The position numbers and the translations under genes are program-made. The notes beneath the pieces are model-generated. The model saw only the letters and a program-made list of their open reading frames with translations, was not told the origin of the DNA and did no database searches. Positions 39,752 through 48,829 of a stretch of DNA of 64,000 nucleotides are shown piece after piece. Each line of letters begins with the position of its first letter. Positions within the stretch are counted from its first letter, which is position 1. The DNA is from Sphingopyxis terrae subsp. terrae NBRC 15098 (GTDB lineage: Bacteria; Pseudomonadota; Alphaproteobacteria; Sphingomonadales; Sphingomonadaceae): the NCBI RefSeq assembly GCF_001598815.1, contig NZ_BCZQ01000004.1:1-64000 (forward strand), written 5' to 3'.

Positions 39752-40020
39752 CGCTTCCCAATTGCCCCTTTTGTCGGCACGCAGGGTGCCGGTGTCCGCG
39801 GTAGCCGCCATGTGTAACCGGGATGGGTAAAGGCCGGATTAAGGCCACCAGGCTTTTGCCCGCGGTGCGCCGCGGCGCAAAACGGGCTATTGAGCATCGG
39901 GGGGCGCATGGCTAAGACCGGCGCGATATCCGATTCTGGCGGGCGCCCGGCGCAGCGCCGGCGGGCAGGAAACAAGCGGATACCACGTATCAAGCGGGTA
40001 CAAGGCAAAGGGGAATGGCC

Positions 40021-40143
40021 ATGGCGGAACAGGATATGAAAACGGCGAACCAGACCTATGAAGGCTTTCTGGGCCTTTTGAAGGTCGGCACGATCGCAAC
40101 CGTGATCGCCGCCGTGGTCGTCGTCCTTCTGATCTCTTCCTAA
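40021..40143 (+). CDS. aa3-type cytochrome c oxidase subunit IV
   Basis: A 40-residue protein starting MAEQDMKTANQTYEGFLGLL and ending in one transmembrane helix (ATVIAAVVVVLLISS). This is the bacterial aa3-oxidase subunit IV family. AAGGGG lies upstream of the ATG. It is only 12 bp before pntAA, so it is probably co-transcribed with the transhydrogenase; no other oxidase subunits are nearby. Confidence 0.88.
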   Translation: MAEQDMKTANQTYEGFLGLLKVGTIATVIAAVVVVLLISS

Positions 40144-40155
40144 GCGGCGCCGGTC

Positions 40156-41277
40156 ATGCGCATCGCCGTGCTGAAGGAACTCGCCGCGGGCGAGACCCGT
40201 GTCGCTGCGACCCCGGAAACGGTGAAGAAATTCATCGGCCTGGGCGCTGAAGTCGCCGTCGAAAGTGGCGCGGGGGTTACGGCCTCGATCGCCGACGCCG
40301 ATTACACCGCTGCAGGGGCGAGCGTTAGCAGCCGCGCCGATGTGCTGAAGGGTGCGAATATCATCCTCGGCATTCAGGGCCCCGATCCCAAGAGCCTGTC
40401 GGGATTTGCCGACGGGGCGTGGCTGGCGGCGGGGCTCAACCCGTTTGGCGAGCGCGCGCGGGTCGACGACTATGCCAAGCTCGGCATCGAGGCGCTGGCG
40501 ATGGAATTCATGCCGCGTATCACGCGCGCGCAGTCGATGGATATCCTGTCCAGCCAAGCGAATCTCGCGGGCTACAAGGCGGTGCTGATGGCGGCAAACG
40601 CCTATGGCCGCGCCTTTCCGATGATGATGACCGCTGCTGGCACCGTCAGCGCGGCCAAGGCGTTCATCATGGGCGTCGGCGTCGCCGGGCTCCAGGCGAT
40701 CGCGACCGCGCGGCGCCTGGGGGCGCAGGTCAGCGCGACCGACGTGCGCTCGGCGACCAAGGAACAGATCCTCAGCCTCGGCGCGAAGCCGATCTTCGTC
40801 GAAAGCGTCGCGGGGATCGAGGGCGAAGGTGCGGGCGGCTATGCCACCGAAATGTCCGACGAATATCAGAAAGCCCAGGCTGAGCTGGTGTCGGGGCATA
40901 TCGCCAAGCAGGATATCGTCATCACCACCGCGCTGATCCCGGGGCGCCCCGCGCCGCGGCTGATTTCGGACGCGCAGCTCGCGACGATGCGCACGGGCAG
41001 CGTGATCGTCGACATGGCGGCCGAAAGCGGCGGCAATGTCGAAGGCTCGGTGGCCGGCGAAACGAAGCAGATCCACGGTGTCACCGTGATCGGCGCAAAG
41101 AATATCGCGGCACTGATGCCCGCCGACACCAGCGCGCTGTTCAGCCGCAACCTGTTCAATTTCCTGTCGGCCTTCTGGGACAAGGAAGCGGGCAAGCCGG
41201 TGCTCGACGAGGAAATCGGCAATGCCGTGCGGCTGACGCAGGGCGGCAAGGTCGTGAACGAGCGGCTGCTGGGGTAG
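40156..41277 (+). CDS. pntAA: NAD(P) transhydrogenase alpha-1 subunit (NAD-binding)
   Basis: The 373-residue cytosolic domain I carries MRIAVLKELAAGETRVAATP, MDILSSQANLAGYKAV and the NAD Rossmann motif IMGVGVAGLQAIATARRLGA. TALIPGRPAPRLI and VDMAAESGGNVE are diagnostic. The three-subunit arrangement (alpha-1, alpha-2, beta) is usual in alphaproteobacteria. The complex couples proton entry to NADPH formation. A fasciclin gene separates it from alpha-2. Confidence 0.95.
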   Translation: MRIAVLKELAAGETRVAATPETVKKFIGLGAEVAVESGAGVTASIADADYTAAGASVSSRADVLKGANIILGIQGPDPKSLSGFADGAWLAAGLNPFGERARVDDYAKLGIEALAMEFMPRITRAQSMDILSSQANLAGYKAVLMAANAYGRAFPMMMTAAGTVSAAKAFIMGVGVAGLQAIATARRLGAQVSATDVRSATKEQILSLGAKPIFVESVAGIEGEGAGGYATEMSDEYQKAQAELVSGHIAKQDIVITTALIPGRPAPRLISDAQLATMRTGSVIVDMAAESGGNVEGSVAGETKQIHGVTVIGAKNIAALMPADTSALFSRNLFNFLSAFWDKEAGKPVLDEEIGNAVRLTQGGKVVNERLLG

Positions 41278-41402
41278 GCGTTCCGCTGGGCGCGTCCGGC
41301 TGACTTTCTTCTGAAACTTTCGCGCGCCAATGGCGTTGCGAATCGCGGTGCCGCGCGATGTGGCACGGGGCCGTTCGGGCCGTTTCAGCAAGGAGATCAG
41401 AG

Positions 41403-42017
41403 GTGACGAAATCCGGCTTGTTCATGAGTGCCATGGTGGCGGCGTTGGCGCTCGGCGGCTGCAACAAGACGCCCGAGCCGCCCAAAGCCGAAACAGAAAG
41501 CGGCGCGATGAACGACGTCGTCACCGCAAGCGCCAATCCGCAGGTCGGCGGTGCCGCGATGGCGCCTGACAAGACGATCCTCGCCAATGCGGCTGCCTCG
41601 CCGATATTGAGCCAGCTGACCGCCGCGGTGAATCAGGCCGGGCTGGCCGATACGCTGTCGGGGCCGGGGCCTTTCACGCTGTTTGCGCCCAATGACGCCG
41701 CCTTTGCGCAGGTTCCGGCGGTCACGCGCGACGGCTGGGCGCGTCCCGCGCAGAAAGTCGTGCTGGCCGGCGTGCTCAAATATCATGTCGTGCCGGGCAG
41801 GCTGACCGCCGCCGATCTGGCGGCGAAGATCGATGCGGGCGGCGGCAAGGCGGTGCTCAAGACGCTCGATGGCCAGGATCTGACCGCGACCAAATCGGGC
41901 GATGCGATCATCCTGACGAGTGCGAGCGGCAACAAGGCTGCGGTGACGCAGGCGGACGTGGGACAGGCGAACGGTATCGTCCATGTCGTCGACGCGGTGC
42001 TGCTCCCCAAGATGTAA
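41403..42017 (+). CDS. Fasciclin-domain lipoprotein
   Basis: The GTG at 41403, with AAGGAG upstream, gives 204 residues with a lipoprotein signal (SAMVAALALGGC). The FAS1 domain follows: SPILSQLTAAVNQAGLADTL, FTLFAPNDAAFAQVP, LKYHVVPGRL and VHVVDAVLLPKM. These surface domains take part in adhesion or cell-envelope interactions. Its position between pntAA and pntAB is unusual. Confidence 0.9.
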   Translation: MTKSGLFMSAMVAALALGGCNKTPEPPKAETESGAMNDVVTASANPQVGGAAMAPDKTILANAAASPILSQLTAAVNQAGLADTLSGPGPFTLFAPNDAAFAQVPAVTRDGWARPAQKVVLAGVLKYHVVPGRLTAADLAAKIDAGGGKAVLKTLDGQDLTATKSGDAIILTSASGNKAAVTQADVGQANGIVHVVDAVLLPKM

Positions 42018-42063
42018 ATTGTCCTGACACGTAATTATATTTCTCAAACCGCCCGCCATTTCC

Positions 42064-42092
42064 TGCCCGGAGATGCGCGGGCGTGACTTTTT
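42064..42092 (+). terminator. Possible weak terminator after fasciclin gene
   Basis: GCCCG and CGGGC arms are followed shortly by TTTTT. The stem is short, so this is only suggestive. A TTGACA at 42091-42096 could serve as a -35 for pntAB, but I see no good -10. Confidence 0.3.
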
Positions 42093-42166
42093 GACAGCTT
42101 TGGAGTCGACAGGCCTGCGCTCCCACGGCAAGAGGTGCCGACGCGGAATCAGCAGGGGAGCGCGCC

Positions 42167-42448
42167 GTGGATTTCATTTCCATCTTTTCGATTTTCGTCC
42201 TGGCCTGTTTCGTCGGCTATTTCGTCGTCTGGTCGGTGACGCCGGCGCTGCACACGCCGCTGATGAGCGTGACCAACGCGATTTCGTCGGTCATCATCGT
42301 CGGCGCGCTGATCGCCAGCGCGGCGGCGGGCTCGGCAAGCTCGAAATGGCTCGGCCTTGCCGCGGTCGTGATGGCGAGCATCAATATTTTCGGCGGCTTT
42401 GCGGTCACCGAGCGCATGCTCGCAATGTACAAGAAAAAAGAGCGTTAA
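42167..42448 (+). CDS. pntAB: NAD(P) transhydrogenase alpha-2 subunit (membrane)
   Basis: A 93-residue membrane protein starting with GTG after GGGGAG. It has three hydrophobic segments and the typical [20 protein letters not shown] motif, then [18 protein letters not shown]. This is the membrane part of PntA that pairs with PntB to form the proton path. Confidence 0.95.
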   Translation: MDFISIFSIFVLACFVGYFVVWSVTPALHTPLMSVTNAISSVIIVGALIASAAAGSASSKWLGLAAVVMASINIFGGFAVTERMLAMYKKKER

Positions 42449-42463
42449 CCGTCGGAAATCAAT

Positions 42464-42542
42464 CGTCACCCCGGCGAACGCCGGGGTCTCCACGTCAAAG
42501 CCTGACGCAAGGATGAGATCCCGGCTTTGGCCGGGATGACGG
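42464..42542. repeat. Palindromic repeat pair before pntB
   Basis: CGTCACCCCGGCGAACGCCG and ATCCCGGCTTTGGCCGGGAT form hairpins in inverted orientation, ending GTGACG/GATGACG-like. The same family occurs at 44.46 kb. It lies between pntAB and pntB within a presumed operon. Confidence 0.6.
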
Positions 42543-42561
42543 CAGGGGGACAAGCCTTACC

Positions 42562-44034
42562 ATGCACGAAGTAGCACCGATCAATCCCTGGGTGGCGCTG
42601 GCCTATCTCGCCTCGGGCATCCTGTTCATCCTCGCGCTGCGCGGCCTGTCGAGCCCGGCTTCGTCGCGGCGCGGCAACCGTTTCGGCATGATCGGCATGA
42701 CGATCGCGGTCGTCACCACGCTGATTACCCACGCCCCCTGGAAAAGCGGCGATGCGGCGAACAGTTACGTCGGGATCGATGTCACGGCGATGGCGGAGAT
42801 ATTGGGCGCGATCGCGATCGGCGCCATCATCGGCATCGTCATGGCGCGCCGGATCGCTATGACCGCGATGCCGCAGCTCGTCGCGGCGTTTCACAGCCTC
42901 GTCGGGCTTGCGGCGGTTGCGGTGGCGGCGGCGGCCTACCTCAATCCCGGCGCCTTCCATATCGCCGACGAGATTGGGCAGATTTTTGCGGTCAGCCGGA
43001 TCGAAATGGGCCTTGGCATCGCGATCGGCGCGATCACCTTTTCGGGCTCGGTCATCGCCTTTCTGAAGCTCAACGGCAATATGTCGGGCGCGCCGATCAT
43101 GCTGCCCGCGCGGCACGTCATCAACCTCGGCACGCTCGCCGCGATCATCGGCTTGGTCGCCTATTTCCTGACCGACCAGTCGCCGTGGGTTTTCTGGACG
43201 ATCACCGCATTGAGCTTCCTGATCGGTTTCCTGCTGATCATCCCGATCGGCGGCGCCGACATGCCGGTCGTGGTGTCGATGCTCAACAGCTATTCGGGCT
43301 GGGCCGCGGCGGCGATGGGCTTCACGCTCGGCAACACCGCGATGATCATCACCGGCGCGCTCGTCGGTTCGTCGGGCGCGATCCTTTCGTACATCATGTG
43401 CCGCGCGATGAACCGCAGCTTCATCAGCGTCATCGCCGGCGGCTTCGGCGCCGACGATTCGGGCGGCGGTGCGGGCGGTTCGAAGGAACAGCGCCCGTGG
43501 AAGCCTGGCAGCGCCGAGGACGCGGCCTTCCTGATGAGCCAGGCGGAAAATGTCATCATCGTTCCCGGCTACGGCATGGCGGTGGCGCAGGCGCAGCACG
43601 CGCTGCGCGAAATGTCGGACATGCTCAAGAAAGAGGGCGTGAACGTCAAATATGCGATCCATCCGGTCGCGGGCCGCATGCCCGGCCATATGAACGTGCT
43701 GCTCGCCGAAGCGAATGTTCCCTATGACGAAGTGTTCGAGCTTGAGGACATCAACGGCGAATTCGCGCAATGCGACGTCGCCTTTGTGATTGGCGCCAAT
43801 GACGTGACCAACCCGGCCGCCAAGACCGACAAGTCGTCGCCGATCTATGGCATGCCGGTGCTCGACGTCGAAAAGGCAAAGACCGTGCTGTTCGTGAAGC
43901 GCTCGATGGGCGGCGTCGGCTATGCTGGCGTCGACAACGACGTCTTCTACATGGACCAGACGATGATGCTGCTCGGCGATGCCAAGAAGATGGCCGACGA
44001 CATCGTCAAGGCGCTGAGCGGAAGCGGACACTAG
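42562..44034 (+). CDS. pntB: NAD(P) transhydrogenase beta subunit
   Basis: The 490-residue protein has eight or nine transmembrane helices, then the NADP-binding domain III: VIIVPGYGMAVAQAQHALRE, KYAIHPVAGRMPGHMNVLLAE and FVIGANDVTNPAA. It completes the transhydrogenase. The C-terminal 29 bp overlaps the convergent hypothetical gene. Confidence 0.96.
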   Translation: MHEVAPINPWVALAYLASGILFILALRGLSSPASSRRGNRFGMIGMTIAVVTTLITHAPWKSGDAANSYVGIDVTAMAEILGAIAIGAIIGIVMARRIAMTAMPQLVAAFHSLVGLAAVAVAAAAYLNPGAFHIADEIGQIFAVSRIEMGLGIAIGAITFSGSVIAFLKLNGNMSGAPIMLPARHVINLGTLAAIIGLVAYFLTDQSPWVFWTITALSFLIGFLLIIPIGGADMPVVVSMLNSYSGWAAAAMGFTLGNTAMIITGALVGSSGAILSYIMCRAMNRSFISVIAGGFGADDSGGGAGGSKEQRPWKPGSAEDAAFLMSQAENVIIVPGYGMAVAQAQHALREMSDMLKKEGVNVKYAIHPVAGRMPGHMNVLLAEANVPYDEVFELEDINGEFAQCDVAFVIGANDVTNPAAKTDKSSPIYGMPVLDVEKAKTVLFVKRSMGGVGYAGVDNDVFYMDQTMMLLGDAKKMADDIVKALSGSGH

Positions 44035-44359
44035 GGTCCGAGTCGAACGCGGCAAGCCGGCGCGCGACGGTGCCGATCGTCGCGATACCATAACCGTCGG
44101 GATCGGACGCGGCCGCGCGAAAGCGGTTCGCGACATCATCGAGATCAGCGAGCAGGCGGCTCAAATAGATGTGCGCATCTTCCTCGCCGGGGCGCGGGTC
44201 GAGCGCGATGGTTTTCATCGCGCCGATCGCCTGCAGCTCGTCCAGCCCGACGTTGCGTCTGGTGCGGCTGTCGGTCCAATAGCCGTCGCCAAGGTGCCGG
44301 GCCGCTTCGGCTTCCTGCTCGGCGAGCTGGGCCAGAAAATAGTGCCGGATCGCGTCCAT
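44006..44359 (-). CDS. Small hypothetical protein
   Basis: The ATG at 44359 gives 117 residues (MDAIRHYFLAQLAEQEAEAA...). It is largely helical and soluble with no motif I recognise. The frame extends further upstream, but that part reads as non-coding. It overlaps the 3' end of pntB on the opposite strand. Confidence 0.5.
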   Translation of the reverse strand: MDAIRHYFLAQLAEQEAEAARHLGDGYWTDSRTRRNVGLDELQAIGAMKTIALDPRPGEEDAHIYLSRLLADLDDVANRFRAAASDPDGYGIATIGTVARRLAAFDSDPSVRFRSAP

Positions 44360-44458
44360 TGTCCCAGTCTGCCGCGCGCGGCGAGCCGCGTCAAAGAAAA
44401 GCGGATGCGATGCCCCGACGGGCCCGCCGCCTCCGGACTGAGGGGCATTGACCCGAAT

Positions 44459-44537
44459 CGTCATCCCGGCGAAGGCCGGGATCTCAACCTCGCGTCGGAA
44501 ATGGACGGCGAGACCCCGGCCTTCGCCGGGGTGACGA
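44459..44537. repeat. Palindromic repeat pair
   Basis: CGTCATCCCGGCGAAGGCCG and ACCCCGGCCTTCGCCGGGGT form GC-rich hairpins in inverted arrangement. It is the same family as 42464-42542, and lies upstream of the racemase-like gene. Confidence 0.6.
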
Positions 44538-44557
44538 TGAAGGGATAGACGTCATCC

Positions 44558-45256
44558 ATGCGCAAAATCGGTTTGATCGGAGGAATGAGCTGGGCATCGA
44601 CCGAGCTTTATTATCGGCATCTCAACAAGGGGCTGCAAAAGCGGGTCGGCACCGGCTGTTCGGCGCCGATCCTGATGGAAAGCCTGAATTATTGCGACCT
44701 GTCGCGGCTCTCGACCCCCGAGCAATGGGATCACGCGAAGGAGGTGCTGATCGCATCGGCGCAGCGGCTCGAGGCGGCGGGGGCGACGGCGCTGATGATC
44801 GCGGCCAATTCGATGCACAAGGTGGCGGACGACGTCGCTGCGGCGATTTCGATCCCGCTGCTTCATATCGTCGACGAAACGGGCGAAAAGATGCGCGCCG
44901 ACGGCGTGAAGGCGGCGGCAGTGATCGGCACCCGCAACGTCATGACCGAACCCTGGTTCCGCCAGCGGCTCGTGCGCCACGGCCTGACGCTCGCCCCCTA
45001 TGACGCGAGCCGCGCCGAGGAGATCGACCGCATCATCTATGACGAATTGATGCAGGGCAAGGTGACTGAGGATTCGCGCCGGACGATGCGTACCTTCATC
45101 ACCGACATCGCCAAGCAGGATATTCAGGCGCTTGTTCTGGCCTGCACCGAACTGGTGATGCTTGTCGATCCCGACGCAAACGTGCTGCCGGTGTATGATA
45201 CGGCGCGCATCCATGTCGCCGCAGGTATCGACTGGATATTGGGTGACGCACCCTGA
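44558..45256 (+). CDS. Aspartate/glutamate racemase-family protein, first catalytic residue missing
   Basis: The 232-residue protein has the family start IGLIGGMSWASTELYYRHLN and the second half-site LVLACTELVMLV with its catalytic cysteine. The first half-site, usually a CNT- or TNT-type motif, reads IAANSMHKVADD, so the expected cysteine or threonine is alanine. Classical family members use two residues for proton transfer in amino acid racemisation. It may be a one-base enzyme with a different reaction, or inactive. Confidence 0.85.
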   Translation: MRKIGLIGGMSWASTELYYRHLNKGLQKRVGTGCSAPILMESLNYCDLSRLSTPEQWDHAKEVLIASAQRLEAAGATALMIAANSMHKVADDVAAAISIPLLHIVDETGEKMRADGVKAAAVIGTRNVMTEPWFRQRLVRHGLTLAPYDASRAEEIDRIIYDELMQGKVTEDSRRTMRTFITDIAKQDIQALVLACTELVMLVDPDANVLPVYDTARIHVAAGIDWILGDAP

Positions 45257-45275
45257 TTGCCGGAGGCGCGCGCCG

Positions 45276-46622
45276 TTACGCGGCGACGCCTTCCGCCACT
45301 TTCATCCACTCGGCCAGCGCCGCGCTCGCGCGTTGCGTATAGGCGAGCTTGCGGTCCTTCTTGCGGACATCCTCCGCAACCGGCGGGAACAGCCCGAAAT
45401 TGACGTTCATCGGCTGATAGGATGCGGCGTCGGCGCCGCCGGTGATATGGCCGAGCAGCGCGCCGAGCGCGGTTTCGGGCGGCGGCGGCGGTAGCGAACG
45501 ACCGCTGAGCTCGGCGATCGCGAAGCGCGCGGCGACAAGGCCGATCGCGGCGCTTTCGACATAGCCTTCGCAGCCGGTGATCTGACCCGCAAAGCGGATA
45601 TGCGGCGCCGATTTCAGGCGAAGCTGGCCGTCGAGCAGTTCGGGCGACCGGATGAAGCTGTTGCGGTGAAGACCGCCTAGCCGCGCGAACTCGGCCTTTT
45701 CGAGCCCCGGAATGGTGCGGAACAGCTCGACCTGCGCGCCATGCTTCAGCTTGGTCTGGAAGCCGACCATGTTCCACAATGTGCCGAGCGCATTGTCCTG
45801 GCGGAGCTGGACGACGGCATAGGGCCAGCGCCCGGTGCGCGGATTGTCCAGCCCGACGCCCTTCATCGGCCCGAAGCGCAGCGTTTCGACGCCGCGTTCG
45901 GCCATCACCTCGATCGGCATACAGCCCTCGAAATAGGGCGTGTCCTTTTCCCAGTCCTTGAATTCGGTCTTGTCGCCGTCGATCAGCCCCTGGACGAAGG
46001 CGTAATATTGATCCTTGTCCATCGGGCAGTTGATATAATCCTTGCCGTCGCCGATCGGCCCGACCTTGTCCCAGCGGCTCGCCATCCAGGCGATGTCCAT
46101 GTCGATACTGTCGCGGTAAACGATGGGCGCGATCGCGTCGAAAAAGGCAAGCGCGTCCTTGCCCGTTGCGACGCCGATGCTCTCCGCGAGGCTGGCGGCG
46201 GTGAGCGGTCCCGTCGCGACGATCGTCATGCCCTCGGTCGGCAGCGTGTCGACGCGTTCGCGCACGATCGTGACATTGGGATGCTCGGCAAGCGCTTTGG
46301 TGACGCCGCCCGAAAAGAGATCGCGGTCGACCGCGAGCGCCGACCCGGCGGGAACTTTTGTGGCATCGGCTTCGCGCATGATGATCGAGCCGAGGCTGCG
46401 CATCTCGCGGTGGAGCAGACCGACGGCGTTGCTGTCGCCGTCATCGCTGCGAAAGCTGTTCGAACACACCATTTCGGCGAGCGTGTCGCCCTGATGCGCC
46501 GGGGTCATGTCGCCGCCCCCGCGCATTTCGGACAGGCGCACGCGGTAGCCCGCCTCGGCAAGCTGCCATGCCGCCTCCGATCCTGCGAGGCCGCCGCCGA
46601 TGATATGAATGTCGTGAGCCAC
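45276..46622 (-). CDS. trmFO: tRNA (m5U54) methyltransferase TrmFO
   Basis: The 448-residue flavoprotein starts [20 protein letters not shown] and has [13 protein letters not shown], with the family cysteine, then [26 protein letters not shown] and [13 protein letters not shown] are diagnostic. It makes m5U54 in tRNA from methylene-tetrahydrofolate with FADH2. It replaces the SAM-dependent TrmA in this lineage. Confidence 0.96.
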   Translation of the reverse strand: MAHDIHIIGGGLAGSEAAWQLAEAGYRVRLSEMRGGGDMTPAHQGDTLAEMVCSNSFRSDDGDSNAVGLLHREMRSLGSIIMREADATKVPAGSALAVDRDLFSGGVTKALAEHPNVTIVRERVDTLPTEGMTIVATGPLTAASLAESIGVATGKDALAFFDAIAPIVYRDSIDMDIAWMASRWDKVGPIGDGKDYINCPMDKDQYYAFVQGLIDGDKTEFKDWEKDTPYFEGCMPIEVMAERGVETLRFGPMKGVGLDNPRTGRWPYAVVQLRQDNALGTLWNMVGFQTKLKHGAQVELFRTIPGLEKAEFARLGGLHRNSFIRSPELLDGQLRLKSAPHIRFAGQITGCEGYVESAAIGLVAARFAIAELSGRSLPPPPPETALGALLGHITGGADAASYQPMNVNFGLFPPVAEDVRKKDRKLAYTQRASAALAEWMKVAEGVAA

Positions 46623-46698
46623 TATACGCTATCCGTTGACTTGTACCCGATCCGCCGCGCAGTAGGCGCCTTGTGAGCAAGATGCAAAGGGGTGGGCG

Positions 46699-47367
46699 AT
46701 GAGCGATGAACGGGGTTGGGATCGCGCGCGGTGGCTTTGGTGGCTCGCGCTGGTCGGCGGTGTCAGCTTTTTCGTCGCGGTTCATCAGCATTGGCACGGC
46801 CCCGCGATCTGGGCGTGGAAGACGAGCGGGGCTGCGCTGCTCGCCTTGTGGGCCGCCGCGAATGCGCGCGGCACCGATGGCCGCCTGATCGCGCTGGCGC
46901 TCGGTTTCGGGGCGCTCGGCGACTATCTGCTCGACGCCAGGGGGCTGATCGTCGGCGCGCTGGCTTTTGCGGCTGGGCATGTCACCGCGATCATCCTTTA
47001 CTGGCGTAACCGGCGCCCGGCACTGTCGGCCCCGCAGCGCTGGCTCGGCTGGCTGACCGTTCCGGCGGCGCTCGTCATCGCGTGGGGGCTGACGCGCGGT
47101 GCGCCCGACGGCGCGGCGGCGGTCGGCTATACCGCGCTCGTCGCCGCGATGGCAGCTTCGGCGTGGACGAGCCGTTTTCCGCGCTATCGCACCGGGATCG
47201 GCGCGATGCTGTTCCTGGCGAGCGACCTCTTCATCTTCGCCGGGGAAGGCGGTGCGCTTTCGAAGGACGTCACCCTGTGGCTCGTCTGGCCGCTCTACTT
47301 TGCGGGGCAGACGCTGATCGCCTGGGGCGTCGTATCGACACTGAGCCGCGAGAGGGACCGAGCCTAG
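46699..47367 (+). CDS. YhhN/TMEM86-family membrane protein (lysoplasmalogenase-like)
   Basis: The 222-residue protein has about eight hydrophobic segments and the family motifs FGALGDYLLDARG and GAMLFLASDLFIFAGE. Mammalian TMEM86 relatives hydrolyse lysoplasmalogens; the bacterial substrate is not settled. It is divergent from trmFO with 76 bp between. Confidence 0.85.
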   Translation: MSDERGWDRARWLWWLALVGGVSFFVAVHQHWHGPAIWAWKTSGAALLALWAAANARGTDGRLIALALGFGALGDYLLDARGLIVGALAFAAGHVTAIILYWRNRRPALSAPQRWLGWLTVPAALVIAWGLTRGAPDGAAAVGYTALVAAMAASAWTSRFPRYRTGIGAMLFLASDLFIFAGEGGALSKDVTLWLVWPLYFAGQTLIAWGVVSTLSRERDRA

Positions 47368-47380
47368 CGCCGGGCGTCCG

Positions 47381-47905
47381 CTAGTCGTCGTTGCCCTCGA
47401 TGCACGAGGCCAGCCATACGGCATCCTCCGGTGCGGGGCCGTTTCCGGCGAGCGAGCGAACCTTCGGCACGCCCGTATCGGGGCGCGCGCTCGCGCAGCT
47501 GAAGCTCTGGCCGGGAGCGGTTGCGTACAATCGTTTACCGCAGGCATGGAGTACCCGATCGGTTGGTTCCCATCCGACCTTGGCGGCTCCAGAGGGGGCC
47601 CGTCCGGGGCAATAGCTGGACGTTTCGGAGCCGGGATCGCCGCAAATGCGTTCGACATGCGCGCTGTTACCGTCGGCCTTCGCGATAAAACGCTGCACAT
47701 AATAGGCATTGGTGGCGAAATATTGCTGAACGCCGCACACGCGCGCGCCACTTTGCCGCATCAGCTTGTATGAACAGATTTGCGCGCCGCGATAGGTTTC
47801 GCAGGACATCCACGCCCCATCGAACGGCGCGCGCGGGCGCTCCGGCGCGGCGCCTCCGGTGAGCAAAGCGGCAAAGGGAAGCAGGGCAAGGGCGAGGAGA
47901 CGCAT
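47381..47905 (-). CDS. Secreted cysteine-containing protein of unknown function
   Basis: The ATG at 47905 begins MRLLALALLPFAALLTGGAA, a clear signal peptide, in a 174-residue product. The mature part has eight cysteines (SCETYRGAQICSYK, ARVCGVQ, RICGDP, SYCPG, HACG, FSCAS, SCIEG), suggesting several disulfides. I recognise no family. Confidence 0.6.
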   Translation of the reverse strand: MRLLALALLPFAALLTGGAAPERPRAPFDGAWMSCETYRGAQICSYKLMRQSGARVCGVQQYFATNAYYVQRFIAKADGNSAHVERICGDPGSETSSYCPGRAPSGAAKVGWEPTDRVLHACGKRLYATAPGQSFSCASARPDTGVPKVRSLAGNGPAPEDAVWLASCIEGNDD

Positions 47906-47955
47906 GGGAGAGCTTTCCGGAGATGGTGCGAAATAGGTGGCGCTTTGTGCGGCCG

Positions 47956-48798
47956 TCAGCCGTCCCACGCGGCGATCGTCGTGCGGTGGAGCAGGCGGTC
48001 ATAGCCGTCATAGCCGCCGGTCGCGCGGTGGAGGACCGAGCGATTGTCCCACATCAGCAGCGTTCCCGCGTCCCATTTGTGGCTGTAACGAAATTCCTCG
48101 CGCCCCTGCCAGTGCAACAACTCGACGATCAGCGGCAGCGCTTCGGCATCGTCCATATCCTCGATCCCGACGATATAGCCCGCGCAGCCGAACAGGCCCT
48201 CGCGGCCCGTTTCGGGGTGCCGGCGGATGATCGGGTGCGCCTGCGTGGCCATCGCCGCTTCGCCGGGGCGGATGTCCATGCTGCGGCCCTTGTCGTTGGC
48301 GCCATACATGCCCGAGGGGGCATAGCCGCCGCGCGCGCTGTGGATCGCGCGGCGCCCCTCGATCCGGGCGCGCAGCGCGTCCGGCATGGCGGCGAGCGCC
48401 GCATGCTGGTTCGCAAATTCGGTGTTGCCGCCAACGGGCGGGATGGTGATGCCGTAAAGACAGGTTCCGGCCGGTGGCCGCGCCTGAAAGCTCCAGTCGC
48501 TGTGCCAGTTTTCGGCAAATAGCGGCGCGGTTTCGTCGGCGCGGCGCTTGACCGCGATGACATGGCGGCGGCCCGCAATCGGTGCGATGAAGGGATCGTC
48601 GCCGAAGCCGCCGAAATATTGCGTGAACCGCTCCAGATCATCGTCACCCAGCGACTGGCCGGGAAAGGCGAGGACATGATGGTCGAGCCACGCCGCGCGG
48701 ATGTCGGCCACGACGTCGGCCGAAAGCGGCTGCGTCAGGTCGATGCCGGTGATCGCGGCGCCGCACGCCTGACCGCTGGGGGTGATCGTGAAAGCCAT
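47956..48798 (-). CDS. TauD/TfdA-family Fe(II)/2-oxoglutarate dioxygenase
   Basis: The 280-residue protein starts MAFTITPSGQACGAAITGID. The iron motif HxD is in NWHSDWSFQ, with the distal histidine in MWDNRSVLHRAT, and a C-terminal arginine for 2-oxoglutarate. These enzymes hydroxylate taurine, 2,4-D or other small acids; the substrate is not readable. No sulfonate transporter is adjacent. Confidence 0.92.
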   Translation of the reverse strand: MAFTITPSGQACGAAITGIDLTQPLSADVVADIRAAWLDHHVLAFPGQSLGDDDLERFTQYFGGFGDDPFIAPIAGRRHVIAVKRRADETAPLFAENWHSDWSFQARPPAGTCLYGITIPPVGGNTEFANQHAALAAMPDALRARIEGRRAIHSARGGYAPSGMYGANDKGRSMDIRPGEAAMATQAHPIIRRHPETGREGLFGCAGYIVGIEDMDDAEALPLIVELLHWQGREEFRYSHKWDAGTLLMWDNRSVLHRATGGYDGYDRLLHRTTIAAWDG

Positions 48799-48829
48799 GG
48801 CGCGATGCTGCGCCGTTCGCCCGCCGCCG

